A DNA stretch of 64,000 bases from JBFHIJ01 sp963678775 (GCA_963678775.2 CAXXGR010000008.1:421402-485401); one strand, 5' to 3'; shown: positions 19,205 to 27,074, numbered from the stretch's first letter. Translations and numbers: made by a program. Notes: generated by a model from the sequence alone, not told the origin.

Positions 19205-20305
19205 ATGAAAACTACTAGATTTCATGCTATCCACAAAGAATGTGGAGCTAAAATGGTAAGCTTCGCAGGCTATGAAATGCCAATCCAATACCCAAAAGGT
19301 ATTATCGCTGAGCACAATGTAGTTCGTAACAACATTGGTGTATTTGATGTATCTCACATGGGTGAATTTGATGTGGTAGGCAGCGATGCACTTAATTTTG
19401 TACAAAAAATTACAGTGAATGATGCGTCTAAATTAGTACCCGGCCAAGTGCAATACAGTGCTATGTGTATGGAACATGGCGGCATAGTTGATGATTTACT
19501 TGTTTACTGCATCGAACCAAACAAACAATATATGTTAGTAGTTAACGGTGCTAACATTGAAAAAGATTGGAACTGGTGTGTTAAAAACTCTGATGGTATG
19601 GATGTAAAGCTTACAAACTCTACTGACGAAATCAGCCTTTTAGCTGTGCAAGGCCCTAAATCAAGAGAAGCTTTGCAGAAATTGACTAAAGAAGATATCT
19701 CTGAAGAAGCTTTACCGTTTTACCATTACAAATTTGGTGAACTTGGCGGAGTAGAAATGTGTATCTCTCGCACAGGTTATACAGGCGAATTGGGTTACGA
19801 ATTATACTTCCGCGGTGACGAAGCGGTTGCAAGAAAAGTATGGGATGCTGTCTTTGAAGCAGGTGCTGAATTTGGTATCGAGCCAACAGGCCTTGGTTGT
19901 CGTGACACTCTTAGAATGGAAAAAGCTTATATGCTTTACGGCAATGACATAACTGATGAAACAAATCCATTGGAAGCAGGTCTTGGCTGGATTACAAAAT
20001 TAGCTAAAGGCGAATTTAACGGATCGGATGTTTTAGCAAAAGTTAAAGAAGAAAAGCCAAAACGCAGATTAGTTGGTTTTATCTCAGATGCAGAAAGATT
20101 TATTCCTCGCTCTCATTATAAAATCTTTATTGACGGCGAAGAAGCAGGCGTTGTTACAAGTGGCAATTTATCTCCTACTTTGGGTAAACCAATCGGTTTG
20201 GGATACGTTCCTTGGGACAAAAAAGATGCAGGAACCAAAATTGAAATTGAAGCACGTGGCAAAAAATTCCCTGCTGAAATTGTCAAATTACCTTTCGTAA
20301 AATAA
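19205..20305 (+). CDS. gcvT: Glycine cleavage system aminomethyltransferase (T protein)
   Basis: GcvT takes the aminomethyl group from lipoyl-H protein and, with tetrahydrofolate, releases ammonia and makes 5,10-methylene-THF. The 366-residue length is typical. Recognisable motifs are MVSFAGYEMPIQYPKGIIAEHNVVRNNIGVFDVSHMGEF, GGIVDDLLVYC, SLLAVQGPKSREAL, the signature ISRTGYTGELGYELYF, GLGCRDTLRMEKAYMLYGNDI and the C-terminal GVVTSGNLSPTLGKPIGLGYV. It stands alone; no gcvH or gcvP neighbour is in the window. I looked at the 200-nt leader and see no glycine riboswitch. A terminator follows at once. Confidence 0.97.
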   Translation: MKTTRFHAIHKECGAKMVSFAGYEMPIQYPKGIIAEHNVVRNNIGVFDVSHMGEFDVVGSDALNFVQKITVNDASKLVPGQVQYSAMCMEHGGIVDDLLVYCIEPNKQYMLVVNGANIEKDWNWCVKNSDGMDVKLTNSTDEISLLAVQGPKSREALQKLTKEDISEEALPFYHYKFGELGGVEMCISRTGYTGELGYELYFRGDEAVARKVWDAVFEAGAEFGIEPTGLGCRDTLRMEKAYMLYGNDITDETNPLEAGLGWITKLAKGEFNGSDVLAKVKEEKPKRRLVGFISDAERFIPRSHYKIFIDGEEAGVVTSGNLSPTLGKPIGLGYVPWDKKDAGTKIEIEARGKKFPAEIVKLPFVK

Positions 20306-20340
20306 TCCGGGTTATAAAGCCCATATATATATTTATAAGA

Positions 20341-20377
20341 AACGCCAGATTGCATAAGCAGTTTGGCGTTTTTTTAT
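20341..20377 (+). terminator. Terminator after gcvT
   Basis: AACGCCA (20341-20347) pairs with TGGCGTT (20364-20370), followed by a T7 run, 35 nt after the gcvT stop codon. Confidence 0.8.
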
Positions 20378-20445
20378 ATTTTTATTATTGCATTAATAGA
20401 GTGAATCTGGCTTTATCTACATACACTTTTATATTACATATTGTA

Positions 20446-20481
20446 AAAACCGCATCAGATTTAGGTTTCTGATGCGGTTTT
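20446..20481 (-). terminator. Terminator at the end of the ars operon
   Basis: A 14-bp perfect stem, AAAACCGCATCAGA (20446-20459) with TCTGATGCGGTTTT (20468-20481), lies about 25 nt beyond the acr3 stop. The arms themselves end in A/T runs, so it could work in both directions between convergent gcvT and acr3. Confidence 0.8.
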
Positions 20482-20505
20482 GAGTAATTCGGTTTCCGTT
20501 TCTCT

Positions 20506-21558
20506 TTACCCGAAATCTTTAACTCCAAAATATCGCTTGCCTATCCAAATAGATAGATTTACGAGCATAATCAGCACAGGCACTTCTACTAATGGACCAA
20601 TAACTGCTGCAAAAGCTTCTCCGGAGTTAATGCCAAATACTGCCACTGCCACTGCTATCGCCAACTCGAAGTTGTTGCTCGCTGCGGTGAAAGAAAGAGT
20701 TGCAGATTTTTTGTAATCTGCTCCCAGCACTTTACCCATAAAAAATGATACTAGAAACATAAATACAAAATATATTAATAGAGGTATGGCTATCCTTACC
20801 ACATCAAAAGGTAATTTGACAATATATTCGCCTTTGAGTGAAAACATTACAAAGATTGTAAATAGCAGGGCTATTAGAGTAATTGGGCTGATTTTGGGTA
20901 TAAATTTCTGATTATACCACCGATCATCTTTCACTTTTCGCATTATATATCGTGTCACAAAACCTGCAAAAAATGGAATCCCCAGATATATAGCAACGCT
21001 TTCTGCTATCTGCCCTATGGTTATGTTAACTTCAAATGCTTCTAATCCGAACCATCCCGGAAGCACAGTAATAAATACATAAGCATAAACAGAGAAAAAT
21101 ATTATCTGAAAGATTGAGTTGAAGGCAACTAGTCCTGCAGCATATTCAGTATCTCCTTTGGCGAGGTCGTTCCAAACTATTACCATGGCAATGCAGCGGG
21201 CAAGTCCAATCAATATCAAACCAGCCATATAATGAGGGTAACCCTGCAAAAAGATTATAGCAAGAACAAACATCAAAACCGGGCCAATTATCCAGTTCTG
21301 AACCATGGATAAGGTAAGTATTCTCCAGTTACGAAAGACTTTACCCAGTTCTTCATATTTAACTTTAGCAAGAGGCGGATACATCATTAATATCAGACCA
21401 ATTGCTATAGGGATATTTGTAGTACCAACGCTAAATCTATCCCAAAAGTGTGAAATTTCAGGAGAAATATATCCTACAGCAACGCCTGCTGCCATAGCAA
21501 GAAATATCCAGAGAGTCAGATATTTATCCAATAGATTCATTTTGTTTATTATAGACAC
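20506..21558 (-). CDS. acr3: Acr3-family arsenite efflux permease
   Basis: Acr3 exports As(III) across the inner membrane. The 350-residue protein has about ten membrane segments and family stretches such as SHFWDRFSVGTTNIPIAIGLILMMYPPLAKVKYEEL, MVQNWIIGPVLMF, GLILIGLARCIAMVIVWNDLAKGD (with the conserved functional Cys) and AASNNFELAIAVAVAVFG. I keep the GTG start at 21558 because AAAGG lies 6 nt upstream; the ATG at 21540 would be too far away. It is the last gene of the ars unit, 10 nt after the outer-membrane gene, with a strong terminator after it. Confidence 0.95.
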   Translation of the reverse strand: MSIINKMNLLDKYLTLWIFLAMAAGVAVGYISPEISHFWDRFSVGTTNIPIAIGLILMMYPPLAKVKYEELGKVFRNWRILTLSMVQNWIIGPVLMFVLAIIFLQGYPHYMAGLILIGLARCIAMVIVWNDLAKGDTEYAAGLVAFNSIFQIIFFSVYAYVFITVLPGWFGLEAFEVNITIGQIAESVAIYLGIPFFAGFVTRYIMRKVKDDRWYNQKFIPKISPITLIALLFTIFVMFSLKGEYIVKLPFDVVRIAIPLLIYFVFMFLVSFFMGKVLGADYKKSATLSFTAASNNFELAIAVAVAVFGINSGEAFAAVIGPLVEVPVLIMLVNLSIWIGKRYFGVKDFG

Positions 21559-21568
21559 ATATCACCTT

Positions 21569-22462
21569 TCAAAATATATAATTAAGATTTAAGCTAATTG
21601 AATATGAAGGCGTTATTTGATATTTTTTGTAGTATTTGTAGATTGGTAAATCATAACGCATACCAACTATAAAATTCCCAATAAGATAGCCAAACTGCGG
21701 AGAAAATTGCAGAACACTGTGGCCGGAATCATTATATGCAACTCCTTCCAAATCATCTCTACCCTTTGTTAGAAAGTTTAACTCTGCGGAAAGCGTCCAA
21801 TCATTCAAGATTTTAGTATACATAACAGAGGTAAAATAATTATCACCCGTCTGCTTATCATTTGTTTCAGAAAGAAAGTGCTCGTATCTGAAAACTAATG
21901 CCAAGATAGATTCTATATCATCGAATCTTTTCATAGAACTACTCATCAGGCTAATAGAATATCCCCTTTCATAAGAGATAATATCATCTGATTCTTCTTC
22001 CAAAGGAATCTTAAATCCGGCAGAGACTTGGCTGAAAAATGCGTCGTCATAATTCCTTAAAAAAGAATATCCAATATTGAATTTGATATCACTCAGTGCA
22101 CTTTTGTCTATATTTATTAATCCGTTATCCTGATAAAAGTATGGGATATAAGATATATCAGCTTGAATCAGAAAGTCTGTAAATAGTGATTTCATTATAG
22201 ACAAAGTTGAAGTAATAGTTTTCTGCTCTTGAGTAAGACCATTTTCTACGGCTCTATCTTCAATGTAATACTCTTTGAAGTAGGTATATTTATTATTACT
22301 GCCGACAGCTAAAAGATTGCCTGACTCAAGAGCAGAGTTTTGTAATGAAGCAGGAAGAGATGAAAATCCGGCTCCTACGCTGCAACACTGAGCATGGGAA
22401 GCATTGCTCAAAACCACAAAGATTGTAGCATATACAAAAGCAATGATGCTGCCCCTCATCAT
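21569..22462 (-). CDS. Outer-membrane protein coupled to arsC in the ars operon
   Basis: This 297-residue protein has a signal peptide (MMRGSIIAFVYATIFVVLSNASHA) and then CCSVG, a vicinal cysteine pair at the start of the mature chain. The remainder is amphipathic beta strand (LIQADISYIPYFYQD, FKIPLEEE, SLALVFRYEHFL-like, DWTLSAELNFLTKG, FSPQFGYLIGNFIVGMRYDLPIYKYYKKYQITPSYSISLNLNYIF) ending in Phe, the usual signature of an outer-membrane barrel. Its start overlaps the arsC stop by 4 nt (ATGA), so translation is coupled. A role in metal passage or sensing is inferred from position and the Cys pair only; I recognise no named family. Confidence 0.75.
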   Translation of the reverse strand: MMRGSIIAFVYATIFVVLSNASHAQCCSVGAGFSSLPASLQNSALESGNLLAVGSNNKYTYFKEYYIEDRAVENGLTQEQKTITSTLSIMKSLFTDFLIQADISYIPYFYQDNGLINIDKSALSDIKFNIGYSFLRNYDDAFFSQVSAGFKIPLEEESDDIISYERGYSISLMSSSMKRFDDIESILALVFRYEHFLSETNDKQTGDNYFTSVMYTKILNDWTLSAELNFLTKGRDDLEGVAYNDSGHSVLQFSPQFGYLIGNFIVGMRYDLPIYKYYKKYQITPSYSISLNLNYIF

Positions 22463-22872
22463 TTATCAGCTCCAAATAAAGCAGTCATCTTTTCCTTAAT
22501 CTCGTCCCTTATCTTTCTAAAAAAGAAAAGTTTTTCCTCTTCAGAGCCTATCGCTGCGTCTGGGTCTTCAAACCCAACATGCAGCCTATTTTTAACTTCA
22601 CCGGTAAACAACGGACAGGTTTCATTTGCATGGTCGCAAACCGTAATGACATAATCAAAACTCATATCTAGGAATGTATCAGATTGCTTAGGCACAGCAC
22701 CTGTCATATCGTAGCCGTCTTCTTCCATCACTTTGATAGTAAGCGGATTGACACGGCTTGCAGGTTTCACCCCTGCAGAATAAACTTCCGCTTCCGGTAA
22801 CATTTTTTTTATAATATATTCGGACATTTGGCTTCTGCCGGAATTACCGGTGCAAAGTACAAGTATTTTCAT
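22459..22872 (-). CDS. arsC: Arsenate reductase, thioredoxin-coupled (LMW-phosphatase fold)
   Basis: ArsC reduces arsenate to arsenite for export. The 137-residue protein carries the P-loop CTGNSGRS (CX5R, nucleophilic Cys at residue 7) and the shuttle cysteines in VITVCDHANETCPLF, the three-Cys relay of the thioredoxin-dependent pI258 type. The second catalytic region FEDPDAA (D-P) is present. It ends inside the start codon of the outer-membrane gene. Upstream lies a 174-nt gap to arsG with a hairpin repeat, so arsC-OMP-acr3 could form a subunit of the operon. Confidence 0.96.
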   Translation of the reverse strand: MKILVLCTGNSGRSQMSEYIIKKMLPEAEVYSAGVKPASRVNPLTIKVMEEDGYDMTGAVPKQSDTFLDMSFDYVITVCDHANETCPLFTGEVKNRLHVGFEDPDAAIGSEEEKLFFFRKIRDEIKEKMTALFGADK

Positions 22873-22924
22873 GTGTGTTTTTTCCTTATTTATTTTTTTA
22901 TGCTAACTGTTAAAAAAATTAGTA

Positions 22925-22992
22925 GCCTTGGGGTTAACCTTTTCTAGATAGACCTTGGGGCTAACCCCAAGGTTGACAACATACATTTATGT
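22925..22992. repeat. Hairpin repeat element A, between arsG and arsC
   Basis: ACCTTGGGG-CTAA-CCCCAAGGT (22952-22973) is a perfect 9-bp stem. It is preceded by a half copy (CCTTGGGGTTAACC, from 22926) and TCTAGA, and followed by TTGACAACATACATT. The same set of parts recurs at 25425-25500. Confidence 0.7.
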
Positions 22993-23046
22993 TACACTTT
23001 TATCGGTATTTCTACAAGTACAGCAACCCTTCTATTGTTCAGTTGT

Positions 23047-23754
23047 TTACATCCATCCCATAAAGATCATTATATAATAAATGCCGGTGATAATAAATAT
23101 TAGTCCTACTATCTTGCGGAACCACTTCTCAAATGTCTTGATTTTGTTAAATAGATTCCCCACTCCGGCAAGCCCAAATGCCAAGATAATTGAAATGATT
23201 ATTACAGGCAAACCTGTACCTATAGAGAAGAATAGTAGATTGAGCAAGGAGCCGTCATCTTTTACAGACATAGGTATAAGCATACCAAAATATAGAACTC
23301 CGCTATACGGGCAGAACGCCAGTGCGAAAATCATCCCCATCAGCACAGCACTAAAATAGCCTTTTCCGCTAATTTTGTCAGTTATCTTCTGTGATACCCC
23401 CAATCCGGTAACCTTGCCAAGCTTAATCACTCCTAACATAAATAGTCCAATGATAATAAGTAATGGCCCTAAAAGACGCTCACCATAAGTGCTAAAGAGT
23501 GTAGAAATATCAAATTTGCTGGCACCCAGATAGATAAGCAAGCCAACTCCCACATAGCTTATAGACCTACCCAAAGTATATAAGATAGAATTCAGTAGCA
23601 CTTTTCTTTTGTCGGAGATATCTTTAGAGAGGTAAGCGGTGGCTGTGATATTAGTTGCCAGTGGGCACGGACTGATAGCAGTCATCAGCCCGAGTATAAA
23701 AGCACTAATAATAGGAATATCAGAATTTTCGAATAGTTGTTGCAAAAAATCCAT
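23047..23754 (-). CDS. arsG: ArsG-family efflux permease (DsbD/CcdA-like) for aromatic arsenicals
   Basis: This 235-residue protein has six or so membrane segments and the N-terminal signature SAFILGLMTAISPCPLATNITATAYLSKD, which I recognise from the ArsG group of CcdA/DsbD-like permeases; in Shewanella putrefaciens the arsEFG operon gives resistance to nitroaromatic arsenicals, with ArsG as exporter. A second conserved stretch is GMIFALAFCPYSGVLYFGMLIP, whose Cys-Pro pairs with the first. It is 3 nt after arsF, consistent with tight coupling. The alternative is a generic thiol-disulfide CcdA protein; the arsF and arsE neighbours argue for ArsG. Confidence 0.87.
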   Translation of the reverse strand: MDFLQQLFENSDIPIISAFILGLMTAISPCPLATNITATAYLSKDISDKRKVLLNSILYTLGRSISYVGVGLLIYLGASKFDISTLFSTYGERLLGPLLIIIGLFMLGVIKLGKVTGLGVSQKITDKISGKGYFSAVLMGMIFALAFCPYSGVLYFGMLIPMSVKDDGSLLNLLFFSIGTGLPVIIISIILAFGLAGVGNLFNKIKTFEKWFRKIVGLIFIITGIYYIMIFMGWM

Positions 23755-23757
23755 TTC

Positions 23758-24171
23758 CTATTTCCTAAGCATATCAATTTCTTTTTTAATTTTACCCATG
23801 TACTTTTCTTTTTTAGAAGCATTCATGAAGGCAAAAGTAGTAAGATCTACCACTTTTTCTTTGCCGTCTACATCTTTAACCAAGATGAGCAAACTGCTAT
23901 CAGCACCATATTTTTTAGCAAGTTTTTCATTCTGTTCAAAGTCCACAGATTTGAATACTATCTTACCGGATTTTACATCTTTGGAATAGTATTTATCTAA
24001 TGCAGCTTTGGCATTAGCTTCTACTTTTCGGCAAGTAGGGCAACGCCTTTCACCATGAAAATAGTACATAGTAATTTCTGCATTTTTAACTGTTTCCTCT
24101 GCTCTGACTTCAGTCTGAGGCACTGCCCACAAAAAGGCAAGCATTAGAAAGCTTAATAAAAACAAACGCAT
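23758..24171 (-). CDS. arsF: ArsF-family thioredoxin-like protein (nitroaryl-arsenical reduction)
   Basis: The 137-residue product has a signal peptide (MRLFLLSFLMLAFLWAVPQTEVRA) and a thioredoxin-like domain with an exposed CxxC in YYFHGERRCPTCRKVEANAKAAL. It matches the ArsF family pattern known from Bacteroidota; ArsE and ArsF together are reported to reduce the nitro group of nitrophenylarsenates before ArsG exports the amine. It is presumably periplasmic or membrane-tethered. It lies 10 nt after arsP and 3 nt before arsG. The function is by family and context. Confidence 0.85.
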   Translation of the reverse strand: MRLFLLSFLMLAFLWAVPQTEVRAEETVKNAEITMYYFHGERRCPTCRKVEANAKAALDKYYSKDVKSGKIVFKSVDFEQNEKLAKKYGADSSLLILVKDVDGKEKVVDLTTFAFMNASKKEKYMGKIKKEIDMLRK

Positions 24172-24181
24172 AACTCTCTCC

Positions 24182-25141
24182 TTAGAAAATAATATTGAAG
24201 AAATAGCCTAAGCCTATTATAAATATGGTAACAGTTCCAAAAAATATAGCAAGGAACTGCCATTTCATTACTTTTTTTAGAAGCATTGCTTCAGGAAGTG
24301 ATAAACCAACTATCGCCATCATAAATGCAAGTGCAGTCCCAAGCGGTATTCCTTTGCCTACCAAAGCTTCTACTACAGGAATAGCACCGGAAGCATTAGT
24401 ATACATTGGCACTGCTAATATCACAGAAACAGGTACTGCAAAAATGTTATCAACTGCCATGTATTGCTCAAAGAAGCCATGAGGTACATACCCATGAATA
24501 ACACCTCCTATAGCAAGTCCGGCAACAATATATAACACAATGCCTTTTATTATTCTAAACGCCTCTGCACTTACCTCCGGCATTCGTTCCTTCAAAGACC
24601 GCGTATCATTTGGGCCACCATTAATCTGCATATTCTGCATGGACTTGACCCAGTCAGTGAGATAGCGTTCTAGTTTCATTTTACCTAATATAAGACCGCC
24701 GAGAGTCCCAAGCACCAAACCGGAAGCTACATAAATTATGGTAACTTTCAATCCAAATATCCCAATAAAAAGAGCAACCGCTATTTCATTAATAAGAGGC
24801 GAAGTTATTAGGTATGAAAGTGTTACTCCCATAGGAATGCCACCTTTTACAAAGCCTATAAATAAAGGAATAGATGAACATGAACAAAAAGGAGTTACTG
24901 CCCCCAAAAAAGCAGCTATAAAATTCTCAAACCCATACAGATTTTTGCCTGCTAAGTAATTTTTGACTTTTTCTACCGGAAAGTAGGAGTTAAAAAGTCC
25001 CATTAAGTGAGTGATAACGATAAGCAATAGCCCTATCTTGATGAAGTCATACACGAAGAATTGCAGTGCAGGACCTAAACCTCCTGCACTGCTCAATCCA
25101 AATGTGTCGTAAATCAGCCAATCGGCAAAGGATGCAATCAT
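24182..25141 (-). CDS. arsP: ArsP-type permease (DUF318), organoarsenical efflux
   Basis: This 319-residue permease has about eight membrane segments. The key signature, FLGAVTPFCSCSSIPLFIGFVKGGIPMGVTLSYLITSPL, is that of the DUF318/ArsP permeases, which export trivalent methyl- and aryl-arsenicals; the Cys pair in FCSCS is the conserved part. The second half repeats the topology (VPMYTNASGAIPVVEALVGKGIPLGTALAFMMAIVGLSLPE). It starts 4 nt after arsE and ends 10 nt before arsF. Some DUF318 proteins serve other metals, but the setting makes an arsenical substrate likely. Confidence 0.88.
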   Translation of the reverse strand: MIASFADWLIYDTFGLSSAGGLGPALQFFVYDFIKIGLLLIVITHLMGLFNSYFPVEKVKNYLAGKNLYGFENFIAAFLGAVTPFCSCSSIPLFIGFVKGGIPMGVTLSYLITSPLINEIAVALFIGIFGLKVTIIYVASGLVLGTLGGLILGKMKLERYLTDWVKSMQNMQINGGPNDTRSLKERMPEVSAEAFRIIKGIVLYIVAGLAIGGVIHGYVPHGFFEQYMAVDNIFAVPVSVILAVPMYTNASGAIPVVEALVGKGIPLGTALAFMMAIVGLSLPEAMLLKKVMKWQFLAIFFGTVTIFIIGLGYFFNIIF

Positions 25142-25145
25142 TTCA

Positions 25146-25394
25146 TTAGCCTATGTGTTTTTCTAATATTTCTTTTGCTTGCTTCACATTTAGAAGCGAG
25201 CCGTAAGAAGCAACTTTTTCATTAATCACCAAGCCCGGAGTAGACATTATGCCATAAGAAAATATCTTTTCCATATCTTCCACTTTTTCTACATTGATTT
25301 CTACACCCATTTCATTTAGAGCTTCTTCCACATTAGACTGCAACTTTTTACATTTAGCACAGCCTGTTCCTAGTACTTTCACTGATTCAATCAT
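25146..25394 (-). CDS. arsE: ArsE-like small thioredoxin-fold protein (TM0996/MTH895 family)
   Basis: The 82-residue protein is a minimal thioredoxin fold with the redox motif GTGCAKCKKL near residue 10 and the cis-Pro region STPGLVIN. ArsE of the arsEFG operon belongs to this family of 'redox-active disulfide protein 2' homologues. It is cytosolic (no signal peptide), first after arsR, and 4 nt before arsP. A hairpin repeat with a tandem duplication separates it from arsR. Without the arsF and arsG neighbours the family alone would not identify it. Confidence 0.8.
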   Translation of the reverse strand: MIESVKVLGTGCAKCKKLQSNVEEALNEMGVEINVEKVEDMEKIFSYGIMSTPGLVINEKVASYGSLLNVKQAKEILEKHIG

Positions 25395-25424
25395 TCTTGT
25401 TTTTCCTTTGGTTATTTCTTTTAT

Positions 25425-25500
25425 CTAGACCGTGGAGTTAAACCCACGGTTGTTTACATTTTCACGGTTGTTTACATTTTCACAGCGGATAACATACATT
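25425..25500. repeat. Hairpin repeat element B, between arsR and arsE
   Basis: ACCGTGG-AGTTAAAC-CCACGGT (25429-25450) is a 7-bp stem overlapping a TCTAGA at 25424-25429. It runs directly into two perfect 18-nt copies of CACGGTTGTTTACATTTT (25445-25462, 25463-25480), then AACATACATT. The parts and their order match element A at 22925. Confidence 0.7.
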
Positions 25501-25520
25501 CCCACTTCTTGGACATTTCT

Positions 25521-25871
25521 TTACCCAATTTCACAAAAACTAACTCCACATCCGCAAGTTTGTCTATGTGCATAAACAAGCGGATCGTCATTTAAAATAG
25601 TTTTTAGATGATCTAAATGACAGTTGATGCTCTCATCTTCGCTATTCTCCACAAGAGAATAATGCACCCATTTACCGTCTTTTCTACCCTTAATAAACCC
25701 TGCGTCGCGGAGAATAGAAAGGTGCTTTGAAACAGTTGAGTTCGCAAGTCCGAGTATTTCCGGGATTTTGCAAACGCACTTCTCTCCTGCTTCAAGAATC
25801 TTTAGTATCCTAAGCCTATTAGGATCTGAAAGGGCTTTGTATATTTTTACTGTACTATCCATATTTCTCAT
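25521..25871 (-). CDS. arsR: ArsR/SmtB-family transcriptional repressor of the ars operon
   Basis: This winged-helix repressor has KALSDPNRLRILKILEAGEKCVCKIPEILGLANSTVSKHLSILRDAGFIKGRKDGKWVHY-type features: the CVC metal site on the DNA-binding helix (as in E. coli ArsR CxC) and the recognition helix STVSKHLSIL. The C-terminus adds a second Cys group, TCGCGVSFC, which may also bind As(III). I start at the ATG at 25871 (MRNMDST, 116 residues); 25862 (MDST) is possible and has a weak GAG before it. The frame is open further upstream, but that part would include the promoter. It heads the ars island and should be released by arsenite. Confidence 0.93.
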   Translation of the reverse strand: MRNMDSTVKIYKALSDPNRLRILKILEAGEKCVCKIPEILGLANSTVSKHLSILRDAGFIKGRKDGKWVHYSLVENSEDESINCHLDHLKTILNDDPLVYAHRQTCGCGVSFCEIG

Positions 25872-25896
25872 TTCGTTATTTCGCCAAACGTCGAAT
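25870..25896. promoter_or_regulatory. Possible ArsR operator overlapping the arsR start
   Basis: ATTTCG occurs twice 8 nt apart (25870, 25878) and is faced by CGAAT at 25892, giving an imperfect ATTTCG..CGAAT dyad like known ArsR sites. It lies directly upstream of the arsR start in the gap to a divergent gene. Pattern-based only. Confidence 0.35.
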
Positions 25897-26065
25897 TGAA
25901 AGATAATAGATTTGTTTCTTGTTTGCAAGGTATTTTTTGATTGAATCGAAAATATTTCTATCCTACTGATATATGAGTATAGTGCTATTTAGTTTAGTAA
26001 TAATCCTTTTTAAATATCGTCTTTTTTATAGATATTGTTTACTTTTTTACAACCGGAACAATATA

Positions 26066-26452
26066 ATGAATTCAGCCAACTCAAATCGATACAGCCTTGC
26101 ATATGACCATAGAGATAAATACTTATATGTTTTTGTCGATGGAAAGGAAACTAGCAAAGAAATTGCAATATCTTTTTATGGTGAAATATTCTCCAAAGCA
26201 GAAGAGTTCGGATATGATAGAGTTCTGATTGAAGAAGATTTTTTAAACCAAAACAATATTGCTGAAATATTTGAAATTGCTGATTTTATTGCTCACAAAA
26301 CTCGTGGAAAGATAAAACTAGCTCATGTAGATAGACAGGAAAAAGATCTTGCGCTGAATAAATTCGCCGAAAATGTAGCTGTCAACAGAGGATTTAGAGG
26401 CAGAGCTTTCGGAGTCTTTGAAGAGGCTGAGCAGTGGCTTTTAGAAGATTAA
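26066..26452 (+). CDS. Small soluble protein, possible STAS/SpoIIAA-like fold
   Basis: I choose the ATG at 26066 (MNSANSNRYSLAYDH, 128 residues); the open frame before it reads as a poor hydrophobic extension. The chain alternates beta and alpha elements (KYLYVFVDG, EIAISFYGEIFSKAEEFGYDRVLIEEDFLNQ, KIKLAHVDRQ, GFRGRAFGVFEEAEQWL) in the way of STAS/SpoIIAA-like domains, as also seen in Bacteroidota sensors of unknown role. No catalytic motif is visible. It is divergent from arsR and 52 nt ahead of the GbsR gene. Fold assignment is tentative and function unknown. Confidence 0.6.
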   Translation: MNSANSNRYSLAYDHRDKYLYVFVDGKETSKEIAISFYGEIFSKAEEFGYDRVLIEEDFLNQNNIAEIFEIADFIAHKTRGKIKLAHVDRQEKDLALNKFAENVAVNRGFRGRAFGVFEEAEQWLLED

Positions 26453-26504
26453 ACATACTTTCAATATTTTTTGAAAATACAAAAATATTTTTTATATTGC
26501 ATCT

Positions 26505-27011
26505 ATGAAACTAACTGAAAGTCAAAATAAGTTTATTATGTCTTGGGGAAGTCTTGGTTCTCAATGGGGAATGAATAAGACTCTTGCTCAAATACATGGT
26601 TTATTTCTAATCACAGATCAGGCACTTTGCACTGATGAAGTGATGGAGGCTCTTAAAATTTCACGTGGCAATACCAATATGAATATACGCACTCTCATTG
26701 ATTGGGGGATGGTCTATAAAGAGTTAATTGCCGGCGAGAGGAAAGAGTTTTTTATAGGCGAGAAAGATATGTGGTTGATTTTAAAACGCGTGATGAAAGT
26801 TCGCAAAGAAAAAGAGCTGAATCCTATGCTGCATATACTTAAAGAACTGAAGTCTGCAGAGAAACAAAATGATTCGGAAGAGTCAGATAAAATTTTAGCA
26901 AGATTAGACGAAATAGAAAAGTTTGCTACTCAAGCAGACAAAACCTTGGAAACATTACTCAGTGCTGATGAGAGCTGGTTTTGGAGTACATTTATGAAAC
27001 TAATGAAGTAA
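26505..27011 (+). CDS. GbsR/MarR-type transcriptional regulator
   Basis: The 168-residue product matches the GbsR branch of MarR regulators: an N-terminal FIMSWGSLGSQWGMNKTLAQIHGLFLI, the winged helix EVMEALKISRGNTNMNIRTLIDWGMVYKE and the C-terminal coiled region with WFWSTFMKLMK. In Bacteroidota such regulators often sit beside short-chain dehydrogenases or transport genes. Here the NmrA-like oxidoreductase starts 63 nt downstream on the same strand, so it is the likely partner. The effector is unknown. Confidence 0.85.
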   Translation: MKLTESQNKFIMSWGSLGSQWGMNKTLAQIHGLFLITDQALCTDEVMEALKISRGNTNMNIRTLIDWGMVYKELIAGERKEFFIGEKDMWLILKRVMKVRKEKELNPMLHILKELKSAEKQNDSEESDKILARLDEIEKFATQADKTLETLLSADESWFWSTFMKLMK

Positions 27012-27074
27012 ATATTTTTTTACCTACTACTTTCATTTCTTTTTGAAAGTTCAATATATTCAATAGGAGACACT

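Noticed and set aside
25445..25480. CRISPR-like repeat
   Set aside because: Two adjacent copies with no spacer and no cas genes.
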